Source: Paracoccus alkenifer (lineage in GTDB: Bacteria > Pseudomonadota > Alphaproteobacteria > Rhodobacterales > Rhodobacteraceae). From it: a stretch of 64,000 bases of DNA. The translations under genes were made by a program, and so were the position numbers. Location: NCBI RefSeq assembly GCF_900108405.1, contig NZ_FNXG01000001.1, positions 744,001 through 808,000 of the forward strand. Reading direction: 5' to 3'. The notes beneath the pieces are model-generated. The model searched no databases. It was not told the DNA's origin and worked only from the letters and a program-made list of their open reading frames with translations. This document shows, piece after piece, positions 1-6,767 of this stretch; the stretch's first letter is position 1, and the number at the start of each line of letters is the position of its first letter.

Positions 1-2
1 GC

Positions 3-458
3 GGAAGCGCGCCGAACAAGCTGCTTCGGTTGCCGGGGTCGTTCAACCACAAGCCCGAGTACGACATGCCGTTCATTCCGCTTGTGCATTTCGATCCAAG
101 CCCGATCAAGGCCCGCCCCAAGCTGCTGACGGTTCGACACGGCGTCGGCACGGCAGAACCCGAGGCGCTGGACATGAACCCCCACGCCCATGACCGCCTC
201 GCTGTCCTGAGGAAATACCGATCCAAGCTGGACACCTCGACGCGGCATCTCATCCGGCACAACCATGTGCAGGCGCCTGATCGATCCAGCAGGATCTTCG
301 CGATGGTAGCAGGCTTACACGAGGCAGGAGCCACCCTCGACGAGATCGCTAGCGTGATCTGGGCCAGCCCATATTTCCGCGACAAATACGGCGATGACCA
401 GAACGCGCTGGAAACCGAGGTGCTGCGCATCATCGCGAGAGCAGGGGCAGCACGATGA
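3..458 (+). CDS. primase-like replication protein, C-terminal fragment cut by the window edge
   Basis: The frame is open from the first bases of the window, so the true start lies upstream. The first visible residues, around an NKLLRLPGSFNHK motif, match a recurring signature of bifunctional primase/polymerase and RepB-type primase proteins of phages and plasmids. About 150 residues remain; they are mostly helical and polar with no further motif I recognise. The stop overlaps the next gene by four bases (ATGA), so the two are translationally coupled, and primase plus helicase is a standard replication pair of mobile elements. The catalytic domain would lie outside the window, so the assignment rests on one motif and context. 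Confidence 0.6.
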   Translation, partial: GSAPNKLLRLPGSFNHKPEYDMPFIPLVHFDPSPIKARPKLLTVRHGVGTAEPEALDMNPHAHDRLAVLRKYRSKLDTSTRHLIRHNHVQAPDRSSRIFAMVAGLHEAGATLDEIASVIWASPYFRDKYGDDQNALETEVLRIIARAGAAR

Positions 459-1480
459 AGAAAATACCCCCCTCCAAAATCAGGCGGCACCGAAACCCGA
501 AGACCACACCGCGCCCACCGAAACTGAAACGTCTCACCGCGAAGGGAAAAAGCGGAAATGGCGCTGACGGCCCTATTGTGACCATCAGTGCCAGTGACTT
601 GCAGACCGAGGAATTTCCTCCCCTTCGATATGCCGTGGACGGGTATCTCGCCGAGGGTCTCACCTTACTGGCCGGCAAGCCGAAGATCGGGAAGTCGTGG
701 ATGGCGCTGGACTTCGCGATGGCCGTCGCCACCGGAGACGTTGCACTCGGGAGCGTCAAATGTCGCCAAGGTCCGGTCCTCTATTGCGCGCTGGAGGACA
801 ACCATCGCCGCTTGCAACGACGGATGCGCCAACTTTACGGCGCTGTCGATCACTGGCCGCCAGGGCTGCATTTCGCAACGCAGGTCAGGCGCTTGAGCGA
901 CGGGCTGGTTGACGACCTGCGCGACTGGATCGAGGCTCATCGCCCGAAACTCGTTATCATCGACACCTTCGCTGGCGTGCGCCCTCAGAACCGCCGAGAG
1001 GGGTACGATGCCGACTATGCCGCGTTGTCACCGTTACAGGAATTGGCCGGTCAGAAGGGCATAGCGATCCTCGTCATCCACCATCTGCGCAAAATGTTGG
1101 GGGACGATCCGTTCGACATGATTTCCGGCACCACCGGGCTAACGGGCGCGGTCGATACCGCATTCGTTTTGCATCGGGGCAAGCAGGGCGTCACGCTCTA
1201 TGGCCGGGGGCGAGAAATCGAGGAGATGGAGCAGGCCGTCGAGTTTGTCGGAGGCATGTGGAAGATGCTGGGCGATGCTGCCGAGGTGCGACGGTCAGAG
1301 GAGCGAAGTACAATCCTCGAAATTCTTGAGGGGTCAGATGACCCGATGGGGCCGAAGGAAATCGCGGACGCCTTGGGCTGGAAGGTGGACAACGTCAAGC
1401 AACTGCTGTTCAAGATGCACAAGGATGGCGAAATCAAGAAGAAGGGGCGCGGTCAGTATTGCGTCGCTGACGAAGTGTAA
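455..1480 (+). CDS. RepA-like hexameric helicase/ATPase (AAA_25 type) of the element
   Basis: The 341-aa protein has a Walker A motif GKPKIGKS at residues 74-81, an acidic CALED motif near 111-115, a Walker B strand LVIIDT at 166-171 and an ILVIHH strand near 205-210. This is the RecA/DnaB-like fold of RSF1010 RepA-type ATPases. The last 60 residues look like a winged-helix DNA-binding domain (KEIADALGW, then a VDNVKQLLFKM helix). The first 40 residues are basic and probably disordered. It is coupled to the upstream primase-like gene by an ATGA overlap, so the pair probably starts replication of the element. Direction of unwinding and host range cannot be read from sequence. Confidence 0.8.
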   Translation: MKKIPPSKIRRHRNPKTTPRPPKLKRLTAKGKSGNGADGPIVTISASDLQTEEFPPLRYAVDGYLAEGLTLLAGKPKIGKSWMALDFAMAVATGDVALGSVKCRQGPVLYCALEDNHRRLQRRMRQLYGAVDHWPPGLHFATQVRRLSDGLVDDLRDWIEAHRPKLVIIDTFAGVRPQNRREGYDADYAALSPLQELAGQKGIAILVIHHLRKMLGDDPFDMISGTTGLTGAVDTAFVLHRGKQGVTLYGRGREIEEMEQAVEFVGGMWKMLGDAAEVRRSEERSTILEILEGSDDPMGPKEIADALGWKVDNVKQLLFKMHKDGEIKKKGRGQYCVADEV

Positions 1481-1488
1481 CGCACCCG

Positions 1489-1550
1489 GTAACCTCGGTA
1501 ACCTGATAACCAACGGCCACACCCAAGGTTATCGCGTTACCGAAGTTATC
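1489..1550. repeat. cluster of GGTAACC/GGTTATC motifs with a 15-bp inverted repeat
   Basis: Just after the RepA-like gene, GGTAACC occurs at 1489-1495 and 1497-1503, GATAACC at 1505-1511, GGTTATC at 1527-1533 and GTTATC at about 1545-1550. The segments 1497-1511 and 1527-1541 pair with 13 of 15 matches around a 15-nt loop. Repeats beside a helicase gene suggest iterons or an origin of the element. A transcription terminator is less likely because no T-run follows the hairpin. Confidence 0.5.
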
Positions 1551-1854
1551 GCTGATCGCCGGGTGCGCACGAGAGCGACTAGGGTCCAAAAACCTCGGCA
1601 GTCGATATGACCCGTTGTCCGTCCACGGGGCGCGCGCCGTAAAAAAACGCCTCCCCCATCCCCCCTGTGGTCGCTCTATCACAGCGCCTCTGTAGGCAAT
1701 GGGTAAGACGCCTCGGACCGACCCGATGACTATCTATCAGCCTGTCGGGTGCGAGCCGGACCCAAATTGTTGTGCCTTTTCATGCGGTCCGCATTTACGC
1801 TGGGTTTCGGCATCGTGCGCCGGGTTCCACTTGGGTGGCAAACTGCTTGGGCGG
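1551..1854. other. stretch with no convincing gene
   Basis: Open frames here (for example one beginning at 1699) have compositions typical of antisense readings, lack a ribosome binding site and show no known motif. Together with the preceding repeat cluster this leaves about 370 bp without a gene between the ATPase gene and the decayed gene. Confidence 0.5.
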
Positions 1855-2085
1855 TCATTCTTGCACCCGTCCCTTGCGATGATAGTGGCGCAGCACGATG
1901 GCGCGGTTGAACAGGGGGAAGCCGACCCGCGGTCCGTGGGGCGTGAGCAGGGACAAGATCGCCCACAGGAACATGTCCTTGAACAGTTAGTAGAACGCGC
2001 CGAACAGCAGGGATCACAGGCGGCGCCAGTTGCCCAAGATGGTTTTCGTCTGGCCGTTGAAGGCCCACGTCGCGCGTATCGTCAT
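1855..2085 (-). pseudogene. decayed small membrane protein gene (DUF2628-like), two in-frame nonsense codons
   Basis: Read on the minus strand from ATG 2085, the frame gives MTIRATWAFNGQTK, then GNWRRL, a TGA at 2014-2016, SLLFGAFY, a TAA at 1987-1989, LFKDMFLWAILSLL, FPLFNRAIVLRHYHRKG and a natural stop at 1855. Hydrophobic, amphipathic and basic segments continue across both stops in one frame. The pattern of an aromatic hydrophobic core followed by an IVRRHY-like basic tail resembles DUF2628-type membrane proteins. TGA probably replaces a Trp codon and TAA a Tyr codon. The upstream frame (2086-2301) is also open and contains a Cys-containing stretch vaguely like an LCCL domain, so the ancestral gene may have been longer. 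The family name is tentative; the decay is read directly. Confidence 0.45.
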
Positions 2086-2375
2086 GACCCGATTGCCTCG
2101 CTGGAGGTTTTCGATGCCAGCGCAATAAGATTGGGGACTGTCACCCGTCAGGGTAATTCCCGTGCCGTCGAGGAAGACCACAGGGTAGCCATGCCGATGC
2201 ACCGCGCCCGCGTAGATGGCAGAGGCGCAGGGATGACCGGCGTGAGCGCGGCGCACAGCGCGCCAGCCGGGATTGCGAGGGGAACACCATGCCTGAGGCA
2301 CGCCCCGGCGCTACTGGCTCATTGTAACGCTGCCGCGCGCGCGTTTCGCTCTCGATCCTCGGGGTTATTTACAGG

Positions 2376-2879
2376 TCATTCCGAGTTGCACACCAGCAGC
2401 CCACCATACACCCTGACGTGCTTCCAGATCAACCGTTGCTTGGCATAGGCGATGTAGGGGTGCTGGGTTTCCGGCCTGGGATCGACACAATCGGGCAGGT
2501 GCACAGCAACGAGTAAGCCAGCCGTATCGTCGTCGAACACGCCGTAAAACGTTAGGCCCCCAGCATGGTCATTGTGCCCGGTGGTCGCTGAGCTGTGGAA
2601 CATCCGTATCCTGTGGTGTATGTCCTTCGCGCCCCACGTCCAACCGATGTAGACGGTATTGGCCGGTTCGCCGCGTGCGATGAAATACACGCCTGCACGA
2701 TCAGGCAGGCTTGCACGGTCGCTCCACGCGACGGAATGGGACAGCGCCAGTTCCAAAAGACGCCGATCTGCAGGCGCCCTCACGATTGACTGGTGATCGA
2801 GATGTTGGATATCCGCTCTGACACGGACCTTGTGCCTATGGCCGGGCAGCCTGTTGTATAACACAGGCACCCCGACCAT
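2376..2879 (-). CDS. GIY-YIG-like nuclease superfamily protein
   Basis: The 167-aa frame contains RAGVYFIARG (GVY at residues 63-65), followed by NTVYIGWTWG (YIG at 77-79), an Arg near 90 in a helix, and a His/Gly-rich HNDHAGGLTFYG segment. This is the order of the GIY, YIG and Arg motifs of the GIY-YIG endonuclease fold; the first motif has Val for Ile. The family's later catalytic Glu and Asn are not obvious, so activity is uncertain. The start is unclear: ATG 2879 lacks a good ribosome binding site, and the first 35 residues may not be translated. It stands alone and points away from the 70-aa gene, as cargo of the element. Confidence 0.55.
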   Translation of the reverse strand: MVGVPVLYNRLPGHRHKVRVRADIQHLDHQSIVRAPADRRLLELALSHSVAWSDRASLPDRAGVYFIARGEPANTVYIGWTWGAKDIHHRIRMFHSSATTGHNDHAGGLTFYGVFDDDTAGLLVAVHLPDCVDPRPETQHPYIAYAKQRLIWKHVRVYGGLLVCNSE

Positions 2880-3070
2880 AGGTTAAACGTGTTCGGCCGG
2901 TTGCCCCGCCCAGTGAGAGAGGGGGTTCCGCGCCCCAACACGGCCCCGTCTGCCGCGTCGAGGTCAGTCACAACAGCGGATCGAGAAAAGCTAAAGATGT
3001 TCTGGGGTTATCTCTGACAAACCTCGGCCTTGCGTCTTATCGATCTGCATCAGCAACTAAGGAGATCGAC

Positions 3071-3283
3071 ATGACCGACATAGTGACGCTCAAGGCCATC
3101 TGCGACGAATTCAAGATCGACCCGCGCGAGGCCCGTGAACGACTGCGCGCCGCCGCCAGCGACGCCAAGGCGAACCCCGAACTGGCGAAGGCCCGCAAGC
3201 CGCGCACCCCGTGGCAGTGGGTGAAGGGGACCACCGCCGAGAAGGAAGCGCGCCGAGTCTTGCAGCCGAAGAAGCCCGCGTAG
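3071..3283 (+). CDS. small basic protein, possible helix-turn-helix, unknown function
   Basis: A strong ribosome binding site (AAGGAGATCGAC) sits directly before ATG 3071. The 70-aa product begins MTDIVTLKAICDEFKIDP, which looks like the helical start of a small DNA-binding fold. An Arg/Ala-rich helix and a PWQWVKGTTAEKEARR tail follow. I recall similar small proteins in alphaproteobacterial prophages and islands but know no function. It is transcribed convergently with the reverse transcriptase, with a terminator-like hairpin between them. Confidence 0.7.
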   Translation: MTDIVTLKAICDEFKIDPREARERLRAAASDAKANPELAKARKPRTPWQWVKGTTAEKEARRVLQPKKPA

Positions 3284-3316
3284 GCTGGAAACACCCCGAG
3301 TGCAGCTAGGCTAGAG

Positions 3317-3346
3317 GGCGCGGCGCTTCCTGTCCGCGCCTTTTTT
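3317..3346 (+). terminator. rho-independent terminator after the 70-aa gene
   Basis: GGCGCGG at 3317-3323 pairs with CCGCGCC at 3334-3340 around a 10-nt loop and is followed by six Ts at 3341-3346. It ends the small gene before the convergent reverse transcriptase. Confidence 0.8.
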
Positions 3347-3392
3347 GTTCCCCGCGATCACAAAGGGTGGCTTGAGAACAAGGATCGCATGG

Positions 3393-4886
3393 CTACATGA
3401 TTGGCTGGCATCCGACCTGCGTTTGTTTACTTGACTGCCCCTTCGTCACTGATCGCACAATTGCAGCAGAAACCTTCCGTTTCATGTGCTTGTCAAAGCC
3501 ACGGGCCTGTTGCAGGATACGGTCTCCTTTCGGACCAAACGCCTCGGCAGATCGCTTGAGGTAAGAGTAGAATGTCCAGCTACGGTAGTCGCCTGTCAGG
3601 TTCGTCTTCTTGACCTTGCTAAACCTTTGGGAAAACAGTGAGAAGTTGAAGCTGCTTATCAACGTCCCGGCATCAAGCGTCGGGTTTTTCTCGGCGTGCA
3701 GCCGTCCATCACGCTTCGCCGCACCTGCCACCTTTCTGTAGAACCGAGAGATGGTACTGTCACGCACATAGACCCGCCGCCCATCGTACCGAAAGCCGAG
3801 GTACTCGAAGCCATTCTTTGCCACCTCATCAGACCTCTGTTTTAGGTGGTGGAATTGAAGCCCGCCGGGGATGCGCTGAAACTGTGCAACGCAAGTCTTG
3901 GCGTCCTTGATACGCAGTTCCGGCCCGTGCTTGCGCATCTCTGTCGTGGCAAAGGCAATGGCCTCGCGCGCCTCTGGACTCCCGCCACGCAAGATCAGCA
4001 GAATGTCATCGGAGTAACGCATGTACCGACCGCCCCGCACCCGGGCATAATCAGCCATCACCCTGTCGAACTCTAGCAGGTAGAAGTTTGCGATCAGGTC
4101 AGAGATTGGTGCGCCTTGGGGAACGCCATGCGGGAGAACGTTCTTTTGAACGAGTGATGGGCCGTATTTCGGATCACCGCCGCAAATCTTGGCGCGGAAG
4201 TCTGAATTGGAGCAGATCTGCTTGGGCATATCGCGGAAGGGAATCAGGAATCCTAGAGTCATGTGCCCGTTCCGCTCGCGCATCCCGAAGTACCCTAGGC
4301 GTGAATAGGCAGAGCGTTGATCGACGAAGTTGTACTTGGTGATGTTCTGGAAGACCGCGTAGTGGTCCGGGGGCAGCCTCTCGACGCCCAGCAGATCGCA
4401 CCAGATACGCTTGATTCTTCCGTGGTCCAAGTTCTCGAAGTACCCCTTGATGTCGAGAGCGATGGCCACGCAATCACCGAGCCGGTCGATTTCATCGAAG
4501 GCATCTTTCGCGAAGTCGATGTTGCATTTCCCACCGCCTCTCCCGGGTTTCAACACTTGGCGGTAAGCAATCGGGCAATCCTCGATACCTATCTCACGAA
4601 GGCGCGCCTCATACAGGCGGGAGAGCTTCCGGCGGTAGAAAGCAAAGATATAGGCATCACGACGCGCGCCGTACCGGATCGGGCGTGTCTTCTTGTCCGG
4701 CTTCGCCGCATCCGTCGACCGGTAGGGTTGCCATGAATCTTCATAGAGGAAGAAGGGGTAGAACGAGTTAGTCGCAACCCTTTCCCGGTCTGTGACGAGA
4801 TTCCGAATTTCCCTCAGCGTGATCGGGGCATCAAAGTGCGGATAGTGCTTGAGGTTCTTGGCGGTGAAATCGAACTCGTCTTCCAT
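3393..4886 (-). CDS. defence-type reverse transcriptase (DRT/UG class, possibly Drt2-like)
   Basis: The 497-aa protein has the reverse transcriptase motifs in order: the first catalytic Asp in ALDIKGYFENLDH (Asp145), LPHGVPQGAPISDLIANFY at 251-269 (motif 4), MRYSDDILLI with the catalytic YSDD at 291-294, and FEYLGFRYDGR at about 360-370 followed by a thumb-like helical region. There is no maturase or HNH domain as in group II intron proteins, and no integrase fusion. Upstream features such as FYPFFLYE, PIAYRQ and NIDFAKDAFDEI recall the unknown-group (UG) RTs of antiphage systems; I lean towards UG2/DRT2. GGAGG sits 5 nt before ATG 4886. It lies alone in a tRNA-linked element downstream of a structured non-coding stretch on its own strand. 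RT identity is secure; the subclass is inference. Confidence 0.93.
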   Translation of the reverse strand: MEDEFDFTAKNLKHYPHFDAPITLREIRNLVTDRERVATNSFYPFFLYEDSWQPYRSTDAAKPDKKTRPIRYGARRDAYIFAFYRRKLSRLYEARLREIGIEDCPIAYRQVLKPGRGGGKCNIDFAKDAFDEIDRLGDCVAIALDIKGYFENLDHGRIKRIWCDLLGVERLPPDHYAVFQNITKYNFVDQRSAYSRLGYFGMRERNGHMTLGFLIPFRDMPKQICSNSDFRAKICGGDPKYGPSLVQKNVLPHGVPQGAPISDLIANFYLLEFDRVMADYARVRGGRYMRYSDDILLILRGGSPEAREAIAFATTEMRKHGPELRIKDAKTCVAQFQRIPGGLQFHHLKQRSDEVAKNGFEYLGFRYDGRRVYVRDSTISRFYRKVAGAAKRDGRLHAEKNPTLDAGTLISSFNFSLFSQRFSKVKKTNLTGDYRSWTFYSYLKRSAEAFGPKGDRILQQARGFDKHMKRKVSAAIVRSVTKGQSSKQTQVGCQPIM

Positions 4887-4920
4887 CGGCCTCCGCGAGA
4901 GGGGGCAAGAGCATCAGGTC

Positions 4921-5220
4921 AACGCACCGACCCTTGACATCTCCGCCCCCGCCGTTCTGCAGTGTGCGTTCGTCTTCGACGTGGTCGTGTATACTGTGAA
5001 GCAACTGGCAATGTGGTATTGCCGGATTGCCGCAAAGCCGCCCGCGTGGCTGGCGAGAGGAGCCCGAATGATCGAACTCGCGATCTGCACCGGCAGCGAA
5101 ACTGGCCTTGACAGTTTAAACACGTAACTGAAGGCCCCCAATTGAGCGCCATACCACATATATGGGCTTGTCGCGCCAAGGGCACAAGACTTGTGAGGTT
5201 ATTTTTCGTTCTGTGGCGCG
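4921..5220 (-). ncRNA. candidate structured RNA upstream of the reverse transcriptase (possible RT template)
   Basis: Between the RT start and the tRNA no convincing gene exists, but four stem-loops can be drawn on the RT strand. (1) 5220-5214 pairs with 5178-5172 (CGCGCCA/TGGCGCG), with CACA/TGTG nested inside at 5195-5183. (2) 5136-5126 pairs with 5116-5104: GGCCTT and CAGTT against AACTG and AAGGCC, 11 bp with a 2-nt bulge and 9-nt loop. (3) GGCAAT 5023-5018 pairs with ATTGCC 5012-5007, 5-nt loop. (4) AACGCAC 4970-4964 pairs with GTGCGTT 4927-4921. DRT2 and some other DRT systems encode a structured RNA of a few hundred nucleotides here, used as template and cofactor. The ends are those of the outermost stems, not mapped ends. 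A weak promoter candidate (TTGTGC, 19 nt, TATATG near 5187-5157) falls inside the region, so the promoter is unresolved. Confidence 0.45.
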
Positions 5221-5275
5221 CAGGGTTGGACGGACTGCCCGGTGTCTGCTGAGATCGCTCCGAACACCGCAATGC

Positions 5276-5294
5276 TACCCAAGTGATACCCAAG
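5276..5294. repeat. direct repeat TACCCAAG x2, candidate integrase arm sites
   Basis: TACCCAAG occurs at 5276-5283 and again at 5287-5294, an 11-bp period that puts both copies on the same DNA face. They lie about 65 bp inside the element from the tRNA-Phe 3' end, where arm-type binding sites of tyrosine integrases are usually found. The role is inferred from position and spacing. Confidence 0.4.
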
Positions 5295-5357
5295 CGCAAA
5301 ATTGCGGCAGAAAGCCACACAGTCCTCCTTGTAAATACTTGTTTTTATTTGAATTTA

Positions 5358-5433
5358 TGGTGCCCGGAGACGGATTCGAACCGCCGACACGCGGATTTTC
5401 AATCCGCTGCTCTACCAACTGAGCTATCCGGGC
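5358..5433 (-). tRNA. tRNA-Phe (GAA), CCA encoded
   Basis: On the minus strand a cloverleaf runs from acceptor GCCCGGA at 5433 to the complementary TCCGGGC and discriminator A at 5361, with CCA encoded at 5360-5358. The anticodon arm GCGGA-TTGAAAA-TCCGC carries anticodon GAA, and the T-arm contains GGTTCGAATCC. The 3' end faces the mobile element, so its 3' half is the likely integration site and appears to have been restored on integration. Confidence 0.97.
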
Positions 5434-5508
5434 CCAAAGCGGCGCCTTGCGGCAACCCGTGGGTGCGGCGTTCCTAGACAAGCCGGGCGCGGCTGTCCAG
5501 AGCCAAAA

Positions 5509-5694
5509 TCACCGGTCGTTCCCGTCGCCGTCGTCGGGGTCGGGGAACGGCGGCATCGGAGTGCCTTCGGCGGGTTCGCCGGGAATGCGATAGTCGCCGC
5601 GCAGCCAGCGCGCCAGATCCAGATCGGCGCAGCGGCGCGAGCAGAACGGGCGATACCCCCCGGCCGAAGGCTTGCCGCAGATCGGGCAGCTCAC
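5509..5694 (-). CDS. yacG: DNA gyrase inhibitor YacG
   Basis: The 61-aa protein starts MSCPICGKPS and contains FCSRRCADLDLARWL, giving the CxxC...CxxxC zinc site of YacG, followed by the family's RWL-x-GDYRIPGEP segment and an acidic tail. YacG binds gyrase and limits supercoiling in E. coli. The start overlaps the RNase E/G stop (ATGA), so it is the last gene of the infA-maf-RNase-yacG run. The acidic DPDDGDGNDR end is typical of alphaproteobacterial forms. It is the first chromosomal gene beyond the tRNA-Phe integration site. Confidence 0.93.
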   Translation of the reverse strand: MSCPICGKPSAGGYRPFCSRRCADLDLARWLRGDYRIPGEPAEGTPMPPFPDPDDGDGNDR

Positions 5695-6767
5695 GGCTCG
5701 TCCTCGACCATCGCGGCCTCGGCCAGCGCGACGGCGACCAGCGGCACCCGGTCGCGCTTGCGGCTCAGCTCATAAAGCCCCATCGCGGTCCAGCCGACCA
5801 GCGTCGTTTCGGTCCCGTCCGCCTTGAACGCCGCGCGCAGCACCTGTTCCAGCGTGCCGCGGTCGCGTTTGGGCATGGGCGCAAAGTCGATCACCACCTG
5901 CCCGCCGAAACCGCGCAGCCGCAGCTGTCGCGGCAGGTCGCGGGCCAGCGCGATATTGGCCTTGAGCGCGGCGGCGGGCGAGGTGTCGCGGCCGGTGTTC
6001 ACATCCACCGCCACCAGCGCGCGGGTGGCCTCGATCACGGCGAAACCGCCGCCGGGCAGGTCCAGTTCCGGGTCCAGAAGCCGGTCGATCACCGCGCCGA
6101 CGCCATGCGCGTCAAAGGCGGCCTCGCCCTGATCCACATCGTCGGGGGGCGGGTCGGCCCAGTCGATCCAGGCGGCGCGCCAGGGCTGTTCGGCATCCAC
6201 CAGCAGTTCGGGGCGGCCGGGCAGATCGCCCATCACGGCGATGGCCAGCGACACCAGCCCCTCGGCCTCGTCGGCGATGGCGTCGTCCTCGGCCAGGGCA
6301 GCGGCGCTGCGCATGACCAGCCCCAGATCCGCGGGCGCGTCGTCCAGCGCCCCCTGCCCCAGCGCCACCAGCCGGGCGCGCGCATCTTCGTCGCGGATGC
6401 GGCGCGAGACGTTCACGCCGGGCGCGCCGGGCGTCGCGATCACCGTCTGGCCGCGGAACAGCACCCGCTGGCTGACCGGAATCGCCTTGCCGTCCTCGGC
6501 CGCGCCGGTGACTTGCACGATCAGCGACTGGCCCTCGGACAGGCCGTGGGCGCCGCGCAGAAAGCCGCGCTCGCCCTCGGGCAGGCGCACAAAGACGCCG
6601 CCCTGCCCCTTGACCAGCCGATCCACCACCGCCCGGCAGATCGCCCCCGGCGGCAGCGTGGTCAGCGCCGACAGGTCGAACAGCAGATCCTCGACCCGTC
6701 CGTCGACCATCAGCGCCGCGGCCTCGCGGCCCCAGTAGCGGCCCAGAACGATCTGGCGTCCCTTCAT
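5691..6767 (-). CDS. ribonuclease E/G family protein (short form)
   Basis: The protein is 358 aa from ATG 6767, which overlaps the maf stop by ATGA; the longer upstream frame is a shadow of maf. It has an S1-like N-terminal region and the RNase E/G catalytic core with FAVIEATRALVAVDVNTG and QVVIDFAPM. These hold the Asp residues that bind the catalytic metal in the family. It ends soon after the DNase I-like subdomain, with no Zn-link and no degradosome scaffold, so it is closer to RNase G than to full-length RNase E. Likely roles are rRNA or mRNA processing. The gene order with maf, infA and yacG is common in Rhodobacterales. Confidence 0.88.
   Translation of the reverse strand: MKGRQIVLGRYWGREAAALMVDGRVEDLLFDLSALTTLPPGAICRAVVDRLVKGQGGVFVRLPEGERGFLRGAHGLSEGQSLIVQVTGAAEDGKAIPVSQRVLFRGQTVIATPGAPGVNVSRRIRDEDARARLVALGQGALDDAPADLGLVMRSAAALAEDDAIADEAEGLVSLAIAVMGDLPGRPELLVDAEQPWRAAWIDWADPPPDDVDQGEAAFDAHGVGAVIDRLLDPELDLPGGGFAVIEATRALVAVDVNTGRDTSPAAALKANIALARDLPRQLRLRGFGGQVVIDFAPMPKRDRGTLEQVLRAAFKADGTETTLVGWTAMGLYELSRKRDRVPLVAVALAEAAMVEDEP

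Larger units (their letters stand above)
1..5357. mobile_element. right end of an integrated genomic island or prophage-like element at tRNA-Phe
   Basis: This stretch contains replication genes (a primase-like fragment and a RepA-like ATPase), a decayed gene, a GIY-YIG-like protein and a reverse transcriptase. It ends at the CCA end of a tRNA-Phe gene, a common alphaproteobacterial attachment site. Genes beyond the tRNA are core housekeeping genes with different composition; the reverse transcriptase in particular is visibly less GC-rich. No integrase, excisionase or second attachment site is in view, so the element type (prophage, ICE or satellite) cannot be decided. The boundary is inferred from gene content, not from a seen repeat of the tRNA 3' end. 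Confidence 0.7.

Noticed and set aside
1699..2448. 249-codon plus-strand frame in the island
   Set aside because: No ribosome binding site or motif; it is antisense to the decayed gene, whose minus-strand reading makes protein-like sense.
3393..4886. RT as a group II intron protein, retron or diversity-generating RT
   Set aside because: No maturase, zinc-finger or HNH domain and no intron ends; active site is YSDD rather than the usual retron YADD; no template/variable repeat pair, accessory Avd or target gene. Retron membership cannot be wholly excluded.
5275..5481. Open frames across the tRNA-Phe (for example one containing RIAQLVEQRIENPRVGGS)
   Set aside because: This is the well-known spurious translation of a tRNA gene.
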